DNA of 64,000 nt from Pardosa pseudoannulata. Its lineage: Eukaryota; Arthropoda; Arachnida; Araneae; Lycosidae. A model generated the notes under the pieces. It saw nothing but the letters and a program-made list of their open reading frames with translations. It was not told the origin of the DNA and did not search any database. The stretch is taken from contig CM063499.1 of NCBI GenBank assembly GCA_032207245.1, positions 87,347,699 through 87,411,698 on the forward strand. The letters are read 5' to 3'. This document shows, piece by piece, positions 25,701-36,420 of this stretch (position 1 is the first letter of the stretch; every line of letters begins with the position of its first letter). The position numbers and the translations under genes are program-made.

Positions 25701-27935
25701 AAATTTATATACAATATCCCCAGAGATAAACTTATATTTTGTGCAAAAATCTTAATTTTTATTAAAAAATATTATTATATTAATAAAATTTTAATCTACA
25801 ATTTAAGAAAAAACCAGAATAATATACATTTACCCACCCATTAAGCTTTCTTGCTTTGAGTTTCCTTGGTGAACCAATTTTACTTGGCAATATGGTCAAT
25901 AAGATAATACATAAATACCAAACTCAGTAACTTCAGCCAAATGACAAGTAAAAATAGAATTAAACCATTCAATGCATTTTTATTTAATCGATAGTTTAGC
26001 GTATCCATGACATTCCATGACTTTTACTCATTTTACTTGAAAAATCAAGACTTTCTATGACAAAATTAATCCATTGCCTAAATCCATGATTTTCCATGAA
26101 TTTCCAGGTGCGCGGAAACCATGTAAATTGCAATTTATTAGTGTTAACCCCTTAAAGCACGAGTTTAGTTTAGAAAAAATTATAAAATATGACATATTTT
26201 CTTCACAGAAAAGGGATATATAGGTACAATGTAAGTTATTTTTTGCAATTTCAGTTCTGGGGGTGACTAGGGAGCTTGAAAAGAGTAAAAAGTATATAAA
26301 AAAATTGTTATACAAACAAAGTATAAACGATTTTATTACATGATTAATTTGAATTTCGCCCGTGTCAGACACGGGCAAATGCGTTAAGGGGTTTATACAA
26401 CTACACGACAAGAAGTATTCTTTATACATAATTGATGTACAGATGTTTAGTATCAGCAAAACATAAAATACTTAATGCAAATTTTAATTTATTATGAATG
26501 TAACAATGAAGACATTGTACAAAACACTAAGCAACAAAAAGTACTCTCTACAGCAGCAAAAAAAATATGCTTCATACAAAAATATACAATCACCTTAAAA
26601 TCATCAAAACTAGTGATTCCCAAACTTTTTTGCCCATGAACCCCTTCTCATAACAAACACTTCGCTTTGAACTCCTAAATGAAATGACTCTATAAAACTG
26701 CATAAAAAATATTATATTTTTAACTTTGATTTTTTTTAACAGTAATGTAAAAATGAAATATAAATAATATGTGTTGACATTTAAAGTAATAATTTTTTTT
26801 TTTAATCACATACCCCTCGGTGGTAGGGTTGGCAAAAACCCGGGTTTTTTCAGAAAAAACCTAGCCCAGTGGGTTTTTGGGATTTTTTCCGGCTTTATCA
26901 GGGTTTTTACTATACTTTAATGGGTTTTAGATGCTTTTTTGGGGATTCAAAAACTATTCAGGTTTTTTGTTATGTTTGGTTTGGTTTGGTTTGGTTGGAG
27001 TGCTACGGTCTGCTTTTTGCAACACGAGGGCTAATGAGACCGGGACCTACAGCTTAAAGCCGATTCCGAACGGCTACGAACATCCATGCCACTGTGGGAT
27101 TCGAACCCACGAACTCCGGTTCCGAAGGTCAGCACCCTAACCAATCGGCCATCGTTCGGGTTTTTTGTTATGTAAGAGGACAGGATATATAATTAATTGT
27201 ATGATTAAAATAAATTTAAAATGTTAATCACTTTTTTAAAATTGAAAAATTTAAAAATCAATTTTAAATTATGAAGAAGAAATTTTTGTCTAAATTAAAG
27301 GAAATTTTGAAATCTTAAAATAAATTTTTTTTCATGTTATAAAATTTTTTCTAACATCAAAAAGCTAGTTTTGAATGGCGATTATTTTATACTAAAAGTT
27401 GGCTTTGAAATAGTTGCATTTGAAGTTTTTTCTTTTCAATAAAATGTATTAAATTATTGCTTTATATTTATTAGCAGTATTGTGTTATTAAATCATTCGG
27501 AAGATATTTTTTTAGTTAATTTGTAAGTTATATATGATAAGTAGCAGAATTAATTATATATATTATCCCCATGTTGTTATACATATTTTTTCCCAATTTT
27601 TCTTGTCCATTTTTCGATTAATTTTATCACATGTAATACTTCAATATTCTTATTTTTTTCATCATACATTCTTATTAACTTTGTTTAATATAGATTTTAT
27701 TGTATTTGTTATACAGATAACTATTTTTTCCTGAAAAGTTTTTAAGTTTTTGTTTTTTCTAGCAGTTTAGACCCCCTCAAATTAAACAAAATCTAGGATC
27801 ATTGTCAAAGATGAAATATGTAATATATATTATAAATTTAATTCAATATACTTATTATTAGTTAAATTTGTGGAATTTTAAATAAAGATTTTGAGAACCT
27901 AATTTTGAAAAAACCCACTTGAGTTTTTTCAAGTG

Positions 27936-27978
<43 letters not shown>

Positions 27979-30289
27979 GGGTTTTTTGGGGGTTGGGCCC
28001 TGCTCAGTGGTAACATGCCCCTCCCCCTAAGGAGGTCTACAAGAATCATTTTGGGCATCACTAATTTAAACTACTTGGAAATACTCAAGCATAAAATTGC
28101 AAAATGTTAATAAAATTAAATATGTCACCTTGAGCTAATGCAAACATTTTTTGCTTTACAGGTGGACTTATTTTCGATTCCCATGAATCTTTCATAATTT
28201 TTATCCTCTGATTTATTTCATCAATCCTTTTTTTCTGAAAATAAAAATAAATATGTAAAATTCAATATCCCACAACTTTTAAATAATTTGTACATACATA
28301 CATACATGCACACACACATAAATATATATATATATATATATATACATGGACAAGTGGTTAAGGCATGGAAGACACATTTCATTTCATATATAAAAACTTC
28401 TTTATTTTAATACTTCTGTCCATAGCTATGCCATTTAGAAATCCTTTGTTCTCATACTTTGCCACGACACACATGGAGGATATTATCAGCCAGAATTCCC
28501 GCTAAGAACTGTCATTTTTGGCATTGCTACCTAAGCAAAATTCCTAAGTCTACTTCCACGTCAGCTCTTTTACTCTGTATAGTTCCGCTTGAGGGTGTGT
28601 CTTTCTCTTATTATGTTGTAATTAATGAATTCTAACTACTTTTAATTATAACTCACTTAATTCTTAAACCATATTTTTAAACCTGACATATATATATATA
28701 TATTGATATTTTTAACCTAAAAATTAACTACTGTAATTATGTCTACCTTAAAAAAATTTCCTGGCAATTCTATCCTTTTCTGGCAATCTTTATGAATATC
28801 TTGAATTTTCCTATCAATCTGATGACTTCAAAATGCCAGGTTGCATAAAAGCTTTACATAACTTGTAATGCCTGCTTATAAAAGCTTTCCTGTTGCATAA
28901 AAGCTTAACATAACTTGTGGAGCTAAAACTATGCCACAGCATCACCTCGTGACTGGTGAATTGAGACTTATGATTAGTTGACTCATGCAACTATAAAATC
29001 AAGATTTACATGTTTTTCAGACAGAAATCTGTGAGAGAAGTTGCCTTAATAAACTCTGTTTATTTGGATCCTAATTTTTTTGTTGTTTCAATGATGTTTT
29101 AGCCATAACTGCATCTAAACAGATTTCTTCCCTTTATGATGGGACAAATTACAAAGTACATATATATATCTAAGGAAAATTCTCAGAGGTTTTCAAATCT
29201 GAAGTCAGAACTAAAAATTCCCGCGTCCTTTTGCATTCCCCTTTTTAACCCTAACCTAAATTGACCACTAGGGCTACAGTTTATGCCCTTAAAGAAGGGG
29301 GTCTGTCCAATTATAACTCTACATTGCCCTGGCGGACAATTTAGAAAATTTCCAAACAAAAAGGAGATGCACACTGTCAGAGGCAGATTTTTCTAGATTT
29401 TCCCACAGATATTGACCAGGTGTTAAGGGCCTTTTTACTTATAAGTTTATGCTAGATGACTCTTCAGTTTGACCTGTCCCTATGATGAAGATGGAACCCT
29501 TCTTCCAACATTATCTTAATAAAGGTCTTTAGCTAAAAGGGTGTCACTTTTATAAGCCATGACTGCAACCACTCATGGTGAAGTCCGTCTTATTACATAT
29601 ATATAAATAACACATGCTTTTTCACCACATAACAAACATAAGGACAAACTAATAATTTAGGTATAACTAGAATAATTACCCCCTACAAATGATTAGCCCC
29701 TATTATCTAATTTGCCTGAACTTACCGGGCAGTCTTAATAGAGGTAAGATTAGAGCAGGGGTAACACAATATAACTCTGAAGTCCAAAAATTCGTGGAAC
29801 CTCACATTTATTTAATATTAAGAACGCATCATTCTACTGACCATCTTTACAGTGCAACAGCTCTACAAAGAATGCTTGAAGAGTATACACATTTTTGGCC
29901 AATGTCAGCCCAACAGCCAGCAAATCCCATTATTTTGTTTTCATGAGAATGAATCTAGATCAGCAATTATGCGAGACAAAAGTGAGCCTTGAACATATAA
30001 GAAAGCTCAAAAACAAACATCCAGCAATTTAATTATTGTAAAAACAATATCATTTTAATGGAACAGTTAAACATCTGCCTGAAAAATGGGGGCTGTAGAC
30101 AGAAAATTAACATTCATTCTCGCATTAGTTGTCAGAAATGGGTTAAAAAAAAGGTTGTTAAACACACCCTTATATTACATTTATGGCTGGGAAATTAGAT
30201 AATGAAAAATGAGAAGGAGGAAAAGGAAAAGGGTGGATAGCTATTTTAGGAGTACTAATTTTGATATATTACAGATATAAATATCGATA

Positions 30290-30330
<41 letters not shown>

Positions 30331-33300
30331 TGACGTGCAGTCCATATGTGCAGGGTGTGCAGTGTACACCCTGGTAAAATTATTAGGGACAATAATTTTC
30401 TGCACCTATGTCCACCTATCTTTCTATGGTATATAATAATTATTATTTATAATATATTCAAATATTATGTTGATTTGCTTTCTTGTATTCCCGCAGTGTG
30501 TGCGGTACTAGGTGCTGCAGCACGTTGTGCGCAAACGAACATAGGAAGTTCTGATGTGTACGCACTGTGCACTAAATTGAAAATCATGCTTTATATGTAT
30601 GGGCTATTGGAGAAGAACATCATACTATGGCACTGAAGCTAGTGCAGCTATTTTTCCTGCACTTGGCATTTAGAATCATCCGAAGGCACGGTTTATTAAG
30701 CGTTGCATTAGAGTGGGGACTTTTTTTTTTTTTTTTGGTTTTTTAACTGATTAACTGGCCATACAATTTTACAGACGGTTAATTTTTAAATTTATGTATT
30801 GTAAGATTTTGTTTTCATGGAAATATAAAAGAAGTATTTCATCAATATAAAGTGAAACGTTTTAGTGTGGTAAAGTAATTTTGGTGATGTATTATATTTA
30901 TTGAAATAATTAGCTGAAAAATAATGTTGTTTTGTTTTAAAGAAACTAATTTTAACAAAACAGTCCAAATTTTACCATTCCTTGTGTCTTATAGACAGTA
31001 TATAAGTTATATTATGTAACACCATATCCCTGGATTTGTTTTTAAAAACTGTCAAGATGTTTTTCGCAGAATATATGATTTTCAAATGTCAAAAACAATT
31101 AATAAATATAATTTAATCCACTGACAGAAAAAAAAAAAAAGTATTGCAGTTTGCTCTATTCTGCTAGCGTGCAGCGAAATCCTCTACATAATAAATTAAA
31201 CATAAAATTTATTAAAATATATTAACAAATAAGGATAATTAAAATGATAGCATTAAGTTGAGAAAGTTTTAAGTGAAATATATTTTACAAAGTTAAATAG
31301 AGAAAGAGGCCTTCTAGGGAGATTCACAAGAAGTGTATAACTTTACATATTAATCTTAGTTTTACATAGTATTTATTAACTTTAGAGAATGGGATTTATA
31401 AAAGTAAATTCCCAGATCAATTTTGATTATTAAATAATCACAATATTTTACAAAAAAGATTTAATATACATTTAATAATTTTTTTTTTTTTTTTAGGATA
31501 ATTTTGAACTTTTCTTTACATAAAGAAGAGTTCTTTAAATTAATTATATTAAAACAATGTATAATTTCATCAAAAATGATGTAACAAATAGATAACTACA
31601 CAATTCTTATTGTTTATTTAAGTCATAATTTGTTTGGTTTATAGTTTATCTACTTTTTGCAACACAAATAATGAACACCTACTTAAAATATTCTGAATGG
31701 TTAAATCCATGTCATATTTCGAATGAAAGAATTAATAATAATGTTTTCATTAAGTCTAGGAGAATAAATTCGAGATTTTTAAGTAAAATTTTAACTACTA
31801 TTTTTAAAAAATATAAATTATGCAAAATTATATTATTTTTACTAATAAAGAGTAGTAACACAGAAATCGAAAAAAAAAAAAGCTTTTTGATGTTTTTAAA
31901 AAGAGAAAAATTCTTAATATGGTTTCGCTGTGAAACCACTGCTTAAAGGGTAAAACTTTAATTTTACATAATGTATAAACTTTAGAGAATGGGACTTTTA
32001 AAAGTAAATTCACAGATAAATTTTGAGTATTAAATTATCACAATATTTTTACAAAAAAAAACACATTTATAAATAAGATACCATTTTTTTAAACTCAATA
32101 GCAATTAAGAAAAAAAAACTATGTGAGAGTTATTAAATGAATCAGGGCAAAGTAAAATACTAAATATTATATATTTTAAAACATGAAAACACATGCTTTA
32201 AAAAATTTTATTACATATTTTAATAGTGTGATAAATTTGAATGTTATAAAAAATAAAATATACTGATTGTTTATACCCCCAAAATTGATAGCATTTCCCC
32301 ATGAATAAAATTAAAAAAAAAAAAAAAAAAAAGATATGTAAAAAATCTTTGAAGTGTTTTTAAGCTTAAATACTTTTAAAGAAAAAATTACTTTTGTCAT
32401 GGTGATAAAAAAAAAATTACCCTTTTGTTCTATACAAAATTAAAAGAAACATACTTCATGTTTATCAAAATTTTCAGCTAATATTCTTTCAAAAGTTTTA
32501 GTTATAAATGGCAATATTTCTTCTTCTGGTACACTGCAATTTAAGCTTTCAGTCGACTCTTTAGGTATAATGGTATCTTGTGTGCTACTAGCAATAGTTT
32601 GTGATGGAACTGAGGATGAAGAATCTGGTAATTCATATTTTTCTGTACCTAAAATAAATAAATAAATAAATCTTATATTTAAGCTACTTGATGGTAAGTT
32701 ATTGGTAATTAACACTAGATTTACAGACCAAGCCAATTTGACTTATTAAAAATTTGATCACTATATATAAAACTTTAATATCACTTTTCAAAAACATACA
32801 TTGGTTTTTAGTTAAGTAATAAAATATATATAAACTTTCATTTCGCATTATCAAATGGAGTATACCTATTTTCACGGTTGTGAGCCAATTTGACTCATAG
32901 AATGTATATGAAAATAAATAAATATAGTATAAACTAAATATAGAGAAGAAGTCAAGAACACTTCCATTCCAATGACAAAAATTCATGCTACTGACGAATG
33001 GAAGAATTGTCCAGTTCGACAATCATGCAAAAGAAACAGATGTAGAAACCATTGTGCTAAATGGAATAGAAATGTTTGTGGAAAATAGGTTGCAAAAACA
33101 GATTTTAGATGTAAAAAACATTTTCCATGAATTTTTTGATAATAAACATTTCCTTTAAATTAATTTGGAACTATTTTCTTTGTAAAAAACTTCCATTTTC
33201 TTGTATGAGTCAAATTGGCTCACTTCCGTAAAAATAGGTATAGGAGCAACATCCGTAAGTCTATCTAGTGTTAAGACAACAATAATTAACCCATTTATGC

Positions 33301-36001
33301 CTAGTGTTCCATTTTTGGACTAGTAGTCCTGTAGTAGTTTTGTGAAACCTGCTATTTAAAAGAATTAATATGACGGAATTTCATGCTAATGTGAAAAATG
33401 TGATGTTATATTACATGTGAAATGTTTGTTCGTCTATCCCATTTAATAATACTGACAACTGCTCTGAGACAATATCTGAATTATATAAATTATGAACAAT
33501 ACAACTATGGATTTGATTACTTTTCCAGTTTGGAAGTGGCAGGTGATTTGAATAAAAAGATTAAATATTTTTTGCAGAATGAAATAATTTTTGAAGTATT
33601 TCATTCTAACAAATAGACATAAATTTCTTACATTAATGGTAGTATTTAAGTCTCTGGCATAAATGGGTTAAATAAAAAATTTAAGAAACCATAAAAATGA
33701 AAAACCATTACTTGGCTGGGGTGAACATGTGGACTGGTTAAGAGGAAAAGGCACTCTTTTATTTAATAAATTTCTTTTCCCACTAGATAAACTGCAAGGA
33801 GAAAAACTTAATGGTGGAGGATCATTCCAGCCTAAAAATGAAAAGATATATAACATAAATTAATATATAGATTCTATTTTTTAAATAAAAAAACTACAAA
33901 TTATATTCAGTGAAACATGGTAAATGTCTCTCCTTTAATTTATGACACTTCATTACATAAATATATTTTTTACATAAAACCCAGGCTTGCAACTGCTGAG
34001 GTACTTTCAAAAATGTGAAAAAAGTGACAAATAATACAGAATAAGTGACTAAAAAGTAACTAAACATTGAAAAAAAAAAAGCGAAAAAAGCGAACCATAT
34101 GACTAATTTTTTAATAAGAAAAATAAGATTAGAGCAACATATTTTTGGTCTTTTATTAAAATATTTTGTTATTAATTCAGATTTTCTTTTTTCAACAACA
34201 GACTTTTGCTGTGATACACCATGAAAAAAGTGACTAAAAGTGATCAATAGTAAAAAAAGTGACTAAAGGTGAGAAAAGTGACGGAATTGCAAGCCTGAAC
34301 AACTCCTGAAATTTTATTTAAGTAATTTAAATATCTTTATCTTTATTCTATTTGATAATTTCATTATTGATATATAACCAAAGAATATTGTATAATTTAC
34401 AAAGATCTAAAAGGAGGTGAACTTTTTAATGTTTACAAATGAGCTTAAATAATCTAAATTCAAAATGTTCATCCTGTATTTAAAAAAATATTAATATTAC
34501 AGCACTTGTAAATCTGAATAAAGAGTATAATTTTTAAAGGAAATAAATTCAAAATATATTAACACTAGATTTATGGACCAAACCAATTTGACTCATTAAA
34601 AATTTGATTACTACCTATATATATATAAAACTTTAATATCGCTTTTCAAAAACATACATTAGTTTTTAGTTAAGTAATAAAATATATGTAAACTTTCAGT
34701 CCTCTTCCCCGCAGACCCCTTCATTTTGCATTATCAAATGGGGTATACCTATTTTTCTGGTTGTGAGCGAATTTGACTCATAGAATGTATATGAAAATAA
34801 ATAAATATAGTATAAAGTAAATATAAAGTATAGTATAAAGTAAATATAGAGAAGAAGTCGAGAACACTTCCATTCCAATGACAAAAATTCATGCTACTGA
34901 CGCACGGAAGAATTGTCAAGTTCAACAATCATACAAAAGAAACAGATGTAGAAACCATTGTGCTAAATGGAATAGAAATGTTTGCGAAAAATGTGTTTCA
35001 AAAACAGATTTTATATGTAAAAAATGTTTTCCATGAATTTTTTAATAATAAACATTTTATTTAAATTAATTTGGAACTATTTTCTTTGTGAAAAACTTCA
35101 ATTTTCTTGTATGAGTCATATTGACTCACTTCAGTAAAAATAGGTATATGATCAACATCCCTAAATCTAGTGTTAAGAATTTTATTTATTCATACTGTCT
35201 TGAATTAATACCACTATAATAACACTATACAGATCTTGAATTTTTAACATATTTTTTCATCTATATTCAGTTTAACAAGCCAATATTTTGACTCCTCTAC
35301 TTTAGTTTCTTAATTTCAGCATCCTTTATATTACCTTAGCACATGTTTTGAACATGTAAAACACTTTTTTTATCTATATATGCCAATATAGCATATAAAA
35401 TGCAACCTATATCAAAATCTTCAATAGGATGCAAATAGCTAGCTTTAGTTTTGAAAAACAACTATTAAATAACAATTAAACTTTTTAATTAACACGATAA
35501 AATACGTTGTTTTAAGAATTCACCAAATAAACAACTAGCAGTCCTCACCCACCATCAGGTAAAAATTTCCACTTTAATATGATAAATTTAACTATTGCAA
35601 CTAAGAGCAACTGAAAATTATATAACTTTATACTGAGATAACTTAATAATTTTGTCCGATATACATATGCTTGAGAAACAGTACTAATAACGCTTTACCG
35701 ATCCGTCTATATTTCAAAACTACAATAATCAGTTTTATCTACTTATTAAATAAAAGTAAAAATTACAAAAATTTAAAAACACTGATGATATACATAAACA
35801 CTTCAGATATTTCATTAACATTTATTAACATTTTGTACAGTTTACATATGTGTGCATCTAATATATCAAACAATAATTACTGCAAATTTTACACAAACTG
35901 AAACTGTTACTAAATATATTTTCTAATACGGTTTACAAATTAAAATTTTCAATTTAATTAATGAAAATAAATTTTTGATAACCTGGAGGATATTCGGCCA
36001 T
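19654..36001 (-). CDS. SRA1: SRA1 homologue (steroid receptor RNA activator protein), six coding exons
   Basis: Coding exons on the minus strand: 35983-36001, 33712-33831, 32455-32648, 28129-28234, 25238-25308 and 19654-19746. The six lengths sum to 603 nt, giving 200 residues plus a stop, with compatible phases and GT/AG at every junction. The protein starts MAEYPP, then the SRA1 hallmark GWNDPP at residues 7-12 and an LLNKRV match to the family's LLTKRV block. A Ser/Thr/Pro-rich linker follows, then the C-terminal helical bundle (PEEEILPF to MVDYLREVKQWMVGVKHII). Human SRA1 protein is somewhat longer (about 224-236); the difference is in the linker. Known vertebrate roles are transcription co-regulation, with a PRP18-like fold. 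Introns of 1.1 to 5.5 kb are packed with transposons. The exon 2 donor could alternatively be six bases downstream, in the same phase. Confidence 0.93.
19992..20734. mobile_element. hAT-like element family F, copy 1, with 6-bp TSD
   Basis: Termini CAGGCTTGCAA and TTGCAAGGCTG, flanked by TTATTT at 19986-19991 and 20735-20740. Both ends hold direct arrays of GTGACTAAA. The interior is non-coding. Other copies lie at 33982, 51009, 54618 and 55430. Confidence 0.85.
20755..21235 (+). mobile_element. pogo-like element, truncated copy
   Basis: It begins with the same terminus (CCGTAATTTCGCATGCATAG) and runs about 470 bases in parallel with the element at 21833-22773, then stops matching after GCAGTAATATTGGTCATT. 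No right terminus. Confidence 0.7.
21300..21825 (+). promoter_or_regulatory. G+C-rich TATA-containing segment, LTR- or promoter-like
   Basis: Inserted between the two pogo-like copies. It carries CATATATAAAAG near 21446-21458, followed about 30 bases on by a G+C-rich transcribed-looking leader, and a possible splice acceptor TTTTTTACAG near 21677. It ends GGTGGTAACA, resembling LTR ends elsewhere in the window. Matching 4- to 6-bp duplications at both ends could not be found, so it may be an LTR fragment or an independent promoter. Confidence 0.4.
21833..22773 (+). mobile_element. pogo-like (Tc1/mariner) element, internally deleted
   Basis: Imperfect inverted termini (left CTGTGATTTCGCATGCATAG, right complementary to CCGTAATTTTGGATG) sit between TA dinucleotides at 21831-21832 and 22774-22775. 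AGTCTGCAGACTAT-type palindromes are subterminal at both ends. Only N-terminal transposase remnants remain inside. Confidence 0.75.
22290..22600 (+). pseudogene. pogo-like transposase N-terminal remnant
   Basis: Frames on the plus strand read like the DNA-binding region of pogo/Brinker-type transposases. A TADFKLKVIQ block and WCKQKETL come first, then a second block with LEQRNGGHSVSSIKIR. Stops and frame breaks separate them, and the catalytic domain is absent. Confidence 0.6.
22780..23057. other. AT-rich intronic spacer
   Basis: Part of SRA1 intron 5. Nothing recognisable. Confidence 0.4.
23058..23237 (-). mobile_element. SINE family S, diverged copy in SRA1 intron 5
   Basis: Full-length but with many substitutions. 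The antisense signature GGAGCGCTACGG starts it, and the complement of the tRNA B box (GGGATTTGAACCC) lies near 23176. Confidence 0.8.
23733..24360. mobile_element. hAT element split by a SINE
   Basis: Ends CAAGGCCTGATTAAAGC and GCCTTGATCAGGCCCTG are inverted repeats. The flanks TTTGCTAT (23725-23732) and TTTGCTGC (24361-24368) look like an 8-bp TSD with two changes. A SINE at 23973-24151 sits inside, so this element is older. Confidence 0.75.
23973..24151 (-). mobile_element. SINE family S, intact copy with 14-bp TSD
   Basis: A complete antisense copy from the GGTTTGG tail to the CCGAACGATGG head, flanked by TTACATCCTTGAGG at 23959-23972 and 24152-24165. The identical duplication indicates a fairly recent insertion. 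Confidence 0.9.
24619..25126. mobile_element. hAT element family G, copy 1, with perfect 8-bp TSD
   Basis: Ends CAGGGATGGCTAA and TTGGCCACCCCTG, flanked by TACTATAC at 24611-24618 and 25127-25134. Related to 60732-61414. Non-coding. Confidence 0.9.
25238..25308 (-). CDS. SRA1: SRA1 coding exon 5
   Basis: 71 nt between a TTTTTCAG acceptor and a GTAATA donor. Encodes ELSNGNADAALKIQCILMVD-type sequence matching the SRA1 helical domain (family: ELSSHRWDAADDIH, then LMVD). Confidence 0.93.
25350..26123. mobile_element. hAT-like element family E, copy 2
   Basis: Starts CAGGGTATCAACC and ends GCGCGGAAACCATG. The flanks TAAATA and TAAATT form a 6-bp TSD with one change. It lies 42 bases upstream (gene sense) of SRA1 exon 5. 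Confidence 0.85.
26148..26391. mobile_element. piggyBac-type miniature element
   Basis: Ends CCCCTTAAAGC and GCGTTAAGGGG. TTAA lies on the left (26144-26147) and TTTA on the right, apparently a mutated TTAA. An internal palindrome GCCCGTGTCAGACACGGGC sits near 26358-26376. Related termini are at 56606-57325. Confidence 0.75.
26824..28002. mobile_element. Inner hAT element carrying a SINE
   Basis: Ends TAGGGTTGGCAAAAACCCGG and CCGGGTTTTTTGGGGGTTGG..CCCTG, flanked by CTCGGTGG and CTCAGTGG (7 of 8). It contains the SINE at 26976-27158 and an A run at about 27940-27976 that produces artefactual Lys/Phe frames. Confidence 0.75.
26976..27158 (-). mobile_element. SINE family S, intact copy with 15-bp TSD
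   Basis: A full-length antisense copy flanked by GGTTTTTTGTTATGT at 26961-26975 and 27159-27173. It has a four-unit GGTTT tail. Confidence 0.9.
28129..28234 (-). CDS. SRA1: SRA1 coding exon 4
   Basis: 106 nt from a TTTTCAG acceptor to a GTGACA donor. It encodes KKRIDEINQRIKIMKDSW and on to PPVKQKMFALAQ. This aligns to the SRA1 block ending KKRMALLVQEL. Confidence 0.93.
28240..30290 (+). other. Intronic DNA with probable copia-LTR-like debris
   Basis: At about 28990-29060 there is a TATAAAATC box, then AATAAACTCTG. At 29104-29157 a frame reads like the start of a Ty1/copia gag (ITASKQISSLYDGTNYKV). A repeated GTTGCATAAAAGCTT block lies at 28842 and 28893. No full element or LTR pair was found. 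The remainder holds TA microsatellites (28323, 28685) and nothing recognised. Confidence 0.4.
30290..31630. other. Intronic DNA with a TA microsatellite and a possible hAT end
   Basis: A (TA)n run lies at about 30291-30327, followed by CAGTGACGTGCAGTCC and a palindromic GGGTGTGCAGTGTACACCC. This resembles a transposon terminus, but no partner end was identified. Confidence 0.35.
31355..32065. repeat. Direct repeat of about 110 bp (31355-31465 and 31955-32065)
   Basis: Both copies share the order ACTTTAGAGAATGGGA, AAAAGTAAATTC and ATCACAATATTTT. Roughly 85% alike by eye. Origin unknown. A decayed SINE S fragment lies between them at about 31634-31686. Confidence 0.6.
32455..32648 (-). CDS. 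SRA1: SRA1 coding exon 3
   Basis: 194 nt from a TTTTAG acceptor to a GTATGT donor. It encodes the Ser/Thr-rich linker and the start of the helical domain (PEEEILPFITKTFERILAEN). Confidence 0.92.
32713..33270 (+). mobile_element. piggyBac-derived non-autonomous element, copy 1
   Basis: TTAA lies at 32709-32712 and 33271-33274, with termini CACTAGATTTA / complementary TCTAGTG. The plus strand keeps only the Cys-rich C-terminal end of a piggyBac transposase (CPVRQSCKRNRCRNHC, then CKKHFP near 33010-33128) with a stop inside. The 610-bp sister is at 34563-35172. Confidence 0.85.
33290..33667. mobile_element. piggyBac-type miniature element
   Basis: TTAA at 33286-33289 and 33668-33671 encloses inverted termini CCCATTTATGCC / GGCATAAATGGG (perfect 12 bp). 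378 bp, non-coding. It abuts the preceding piggyBac element. Confidence 0.85.
33712..33831 (-). CDS. SRA1: SRA1 coding exon 2
   Basis: 120 nt from a TTTTTAG acceptor to a GTAATG donor. It carries the family-defining GWNDPP motif and the LLNKRV block. Confidence 0.92.
33982..34297. mobile_element. hAT-like element family F, copy 2 (internally deleted)
   Basis: Intact CAGGCTTGCAA / TTGCAAGCCTG ends enclose only 316 bp. Its left flank (TTTTTTACATAAAACC) is shared with copy 4 at 54618, so both lie in a common older repeat or arose from one duplication. Confidence 0.8.
34563..35172 (+). mobile_element. piggyBac-derived non-autonomous element, copy 2
   Basis: TTAA at 34559-34562 and 35173-35176, with the same termini as 32713-33270. 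It retains a mutated version of the same Cys-rich transposase tail. The two elements are clearly siblings of one internally deleted progenitor. Confidence 0.85.
35180..35980. other. AT-rich SRA1 intron 1
   Basis: No repeat or exon was recognised between the piggyBac element and coding exon 1. Confidence 0.4.
35983..36001 (-). CDS. SRA1: SRA1 coding exon 1 (start codon)
   Basis: 19 nt, ATG plus six codons and one base, to a GTTATC donor. The start context (A at -3, G at +4) is strong, and the joined product MAEYPPGWNDPP fits the family N terminus. A TTTTCAG about 60 bases upstream could be an acceptor, implying an untranslated first exon. Confidence 0.88.
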
Positions 36002-36155
36002 ATTTTATACCCTTTATTTATACAATCGAGGGCAACACGTTGACAATTCACATATTTAACCTGAAAATAGGTAATAAACAGATCATAAAAACCGAATGTC
36101 AACAAAAGAAATCGATCAGATAAAATATCGACAAGTTGATTAAAAGGCCCTTTAG

Positions 36156-36163
36156 TATCGATA
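36156..36163. promoter_or_regulatory. DRE-like motif TATCGATA upstream of SRA1
   Basis: The palindrome TATCGATA lies about 155 bases upstream of the SRA1 ATG. In Drosophila this sequence is the DREF-bound element of housekeeping promoters. Use in this organism is inferred. Confidence 0.4.
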
Positions 36164-36420
36164 TTTTCAACTCACTTCATTTCCAACTCTTACGTTTACG
36201 TATAAACATTATTCATTATTATTATTCATTATAAACTGTAGATTTACTATATTATTTTGTTTATTTATTCTTAATTCTTATTATGTTCAGATAAATGTAA
36301 CATTCAAGGTTAAAATTGCGATAAAAGGGCATTGTTTATATTTTGCTAATTATAATAAAATAGGTTTAGCAGAGTTTGAAACTTAGAAACTATATTTTGA
36401 TGTTCAACATTTTAATATGC

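Larger units (their letters stand above)
26611..28063. mobile_element. Outer hAT element of a three-level nest
   Basis: Ends TAGTGATTCCCAAAC and TTTTGGGCATCACTA are imperfect inverted repeats, with ATCAAAAC / ATTTAAAC flanks (6 of 8 identical). It is interrupted by a second hAT element at 26824-28002. Confidence 0.65.

Noticed and set aside
27858..28110. Open frames with poly-Lys or poly-Phe runs
   Set aside because: Produced by an A/T homopolymer at the end of a hAT element.
30346..30636. 96-codon frame with several Cys
   Set aside because: It runs through a palindromic transposon-end-like sequence and AT-rich DNA, with no protein-like pattern.
31671..32013. Overlapping Lys/Phe/Ile-rich frames on both strands
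   Set aside because: Expected by chance in very AT-rich DNA; they overlap a direct repeat and a decayed SINE.
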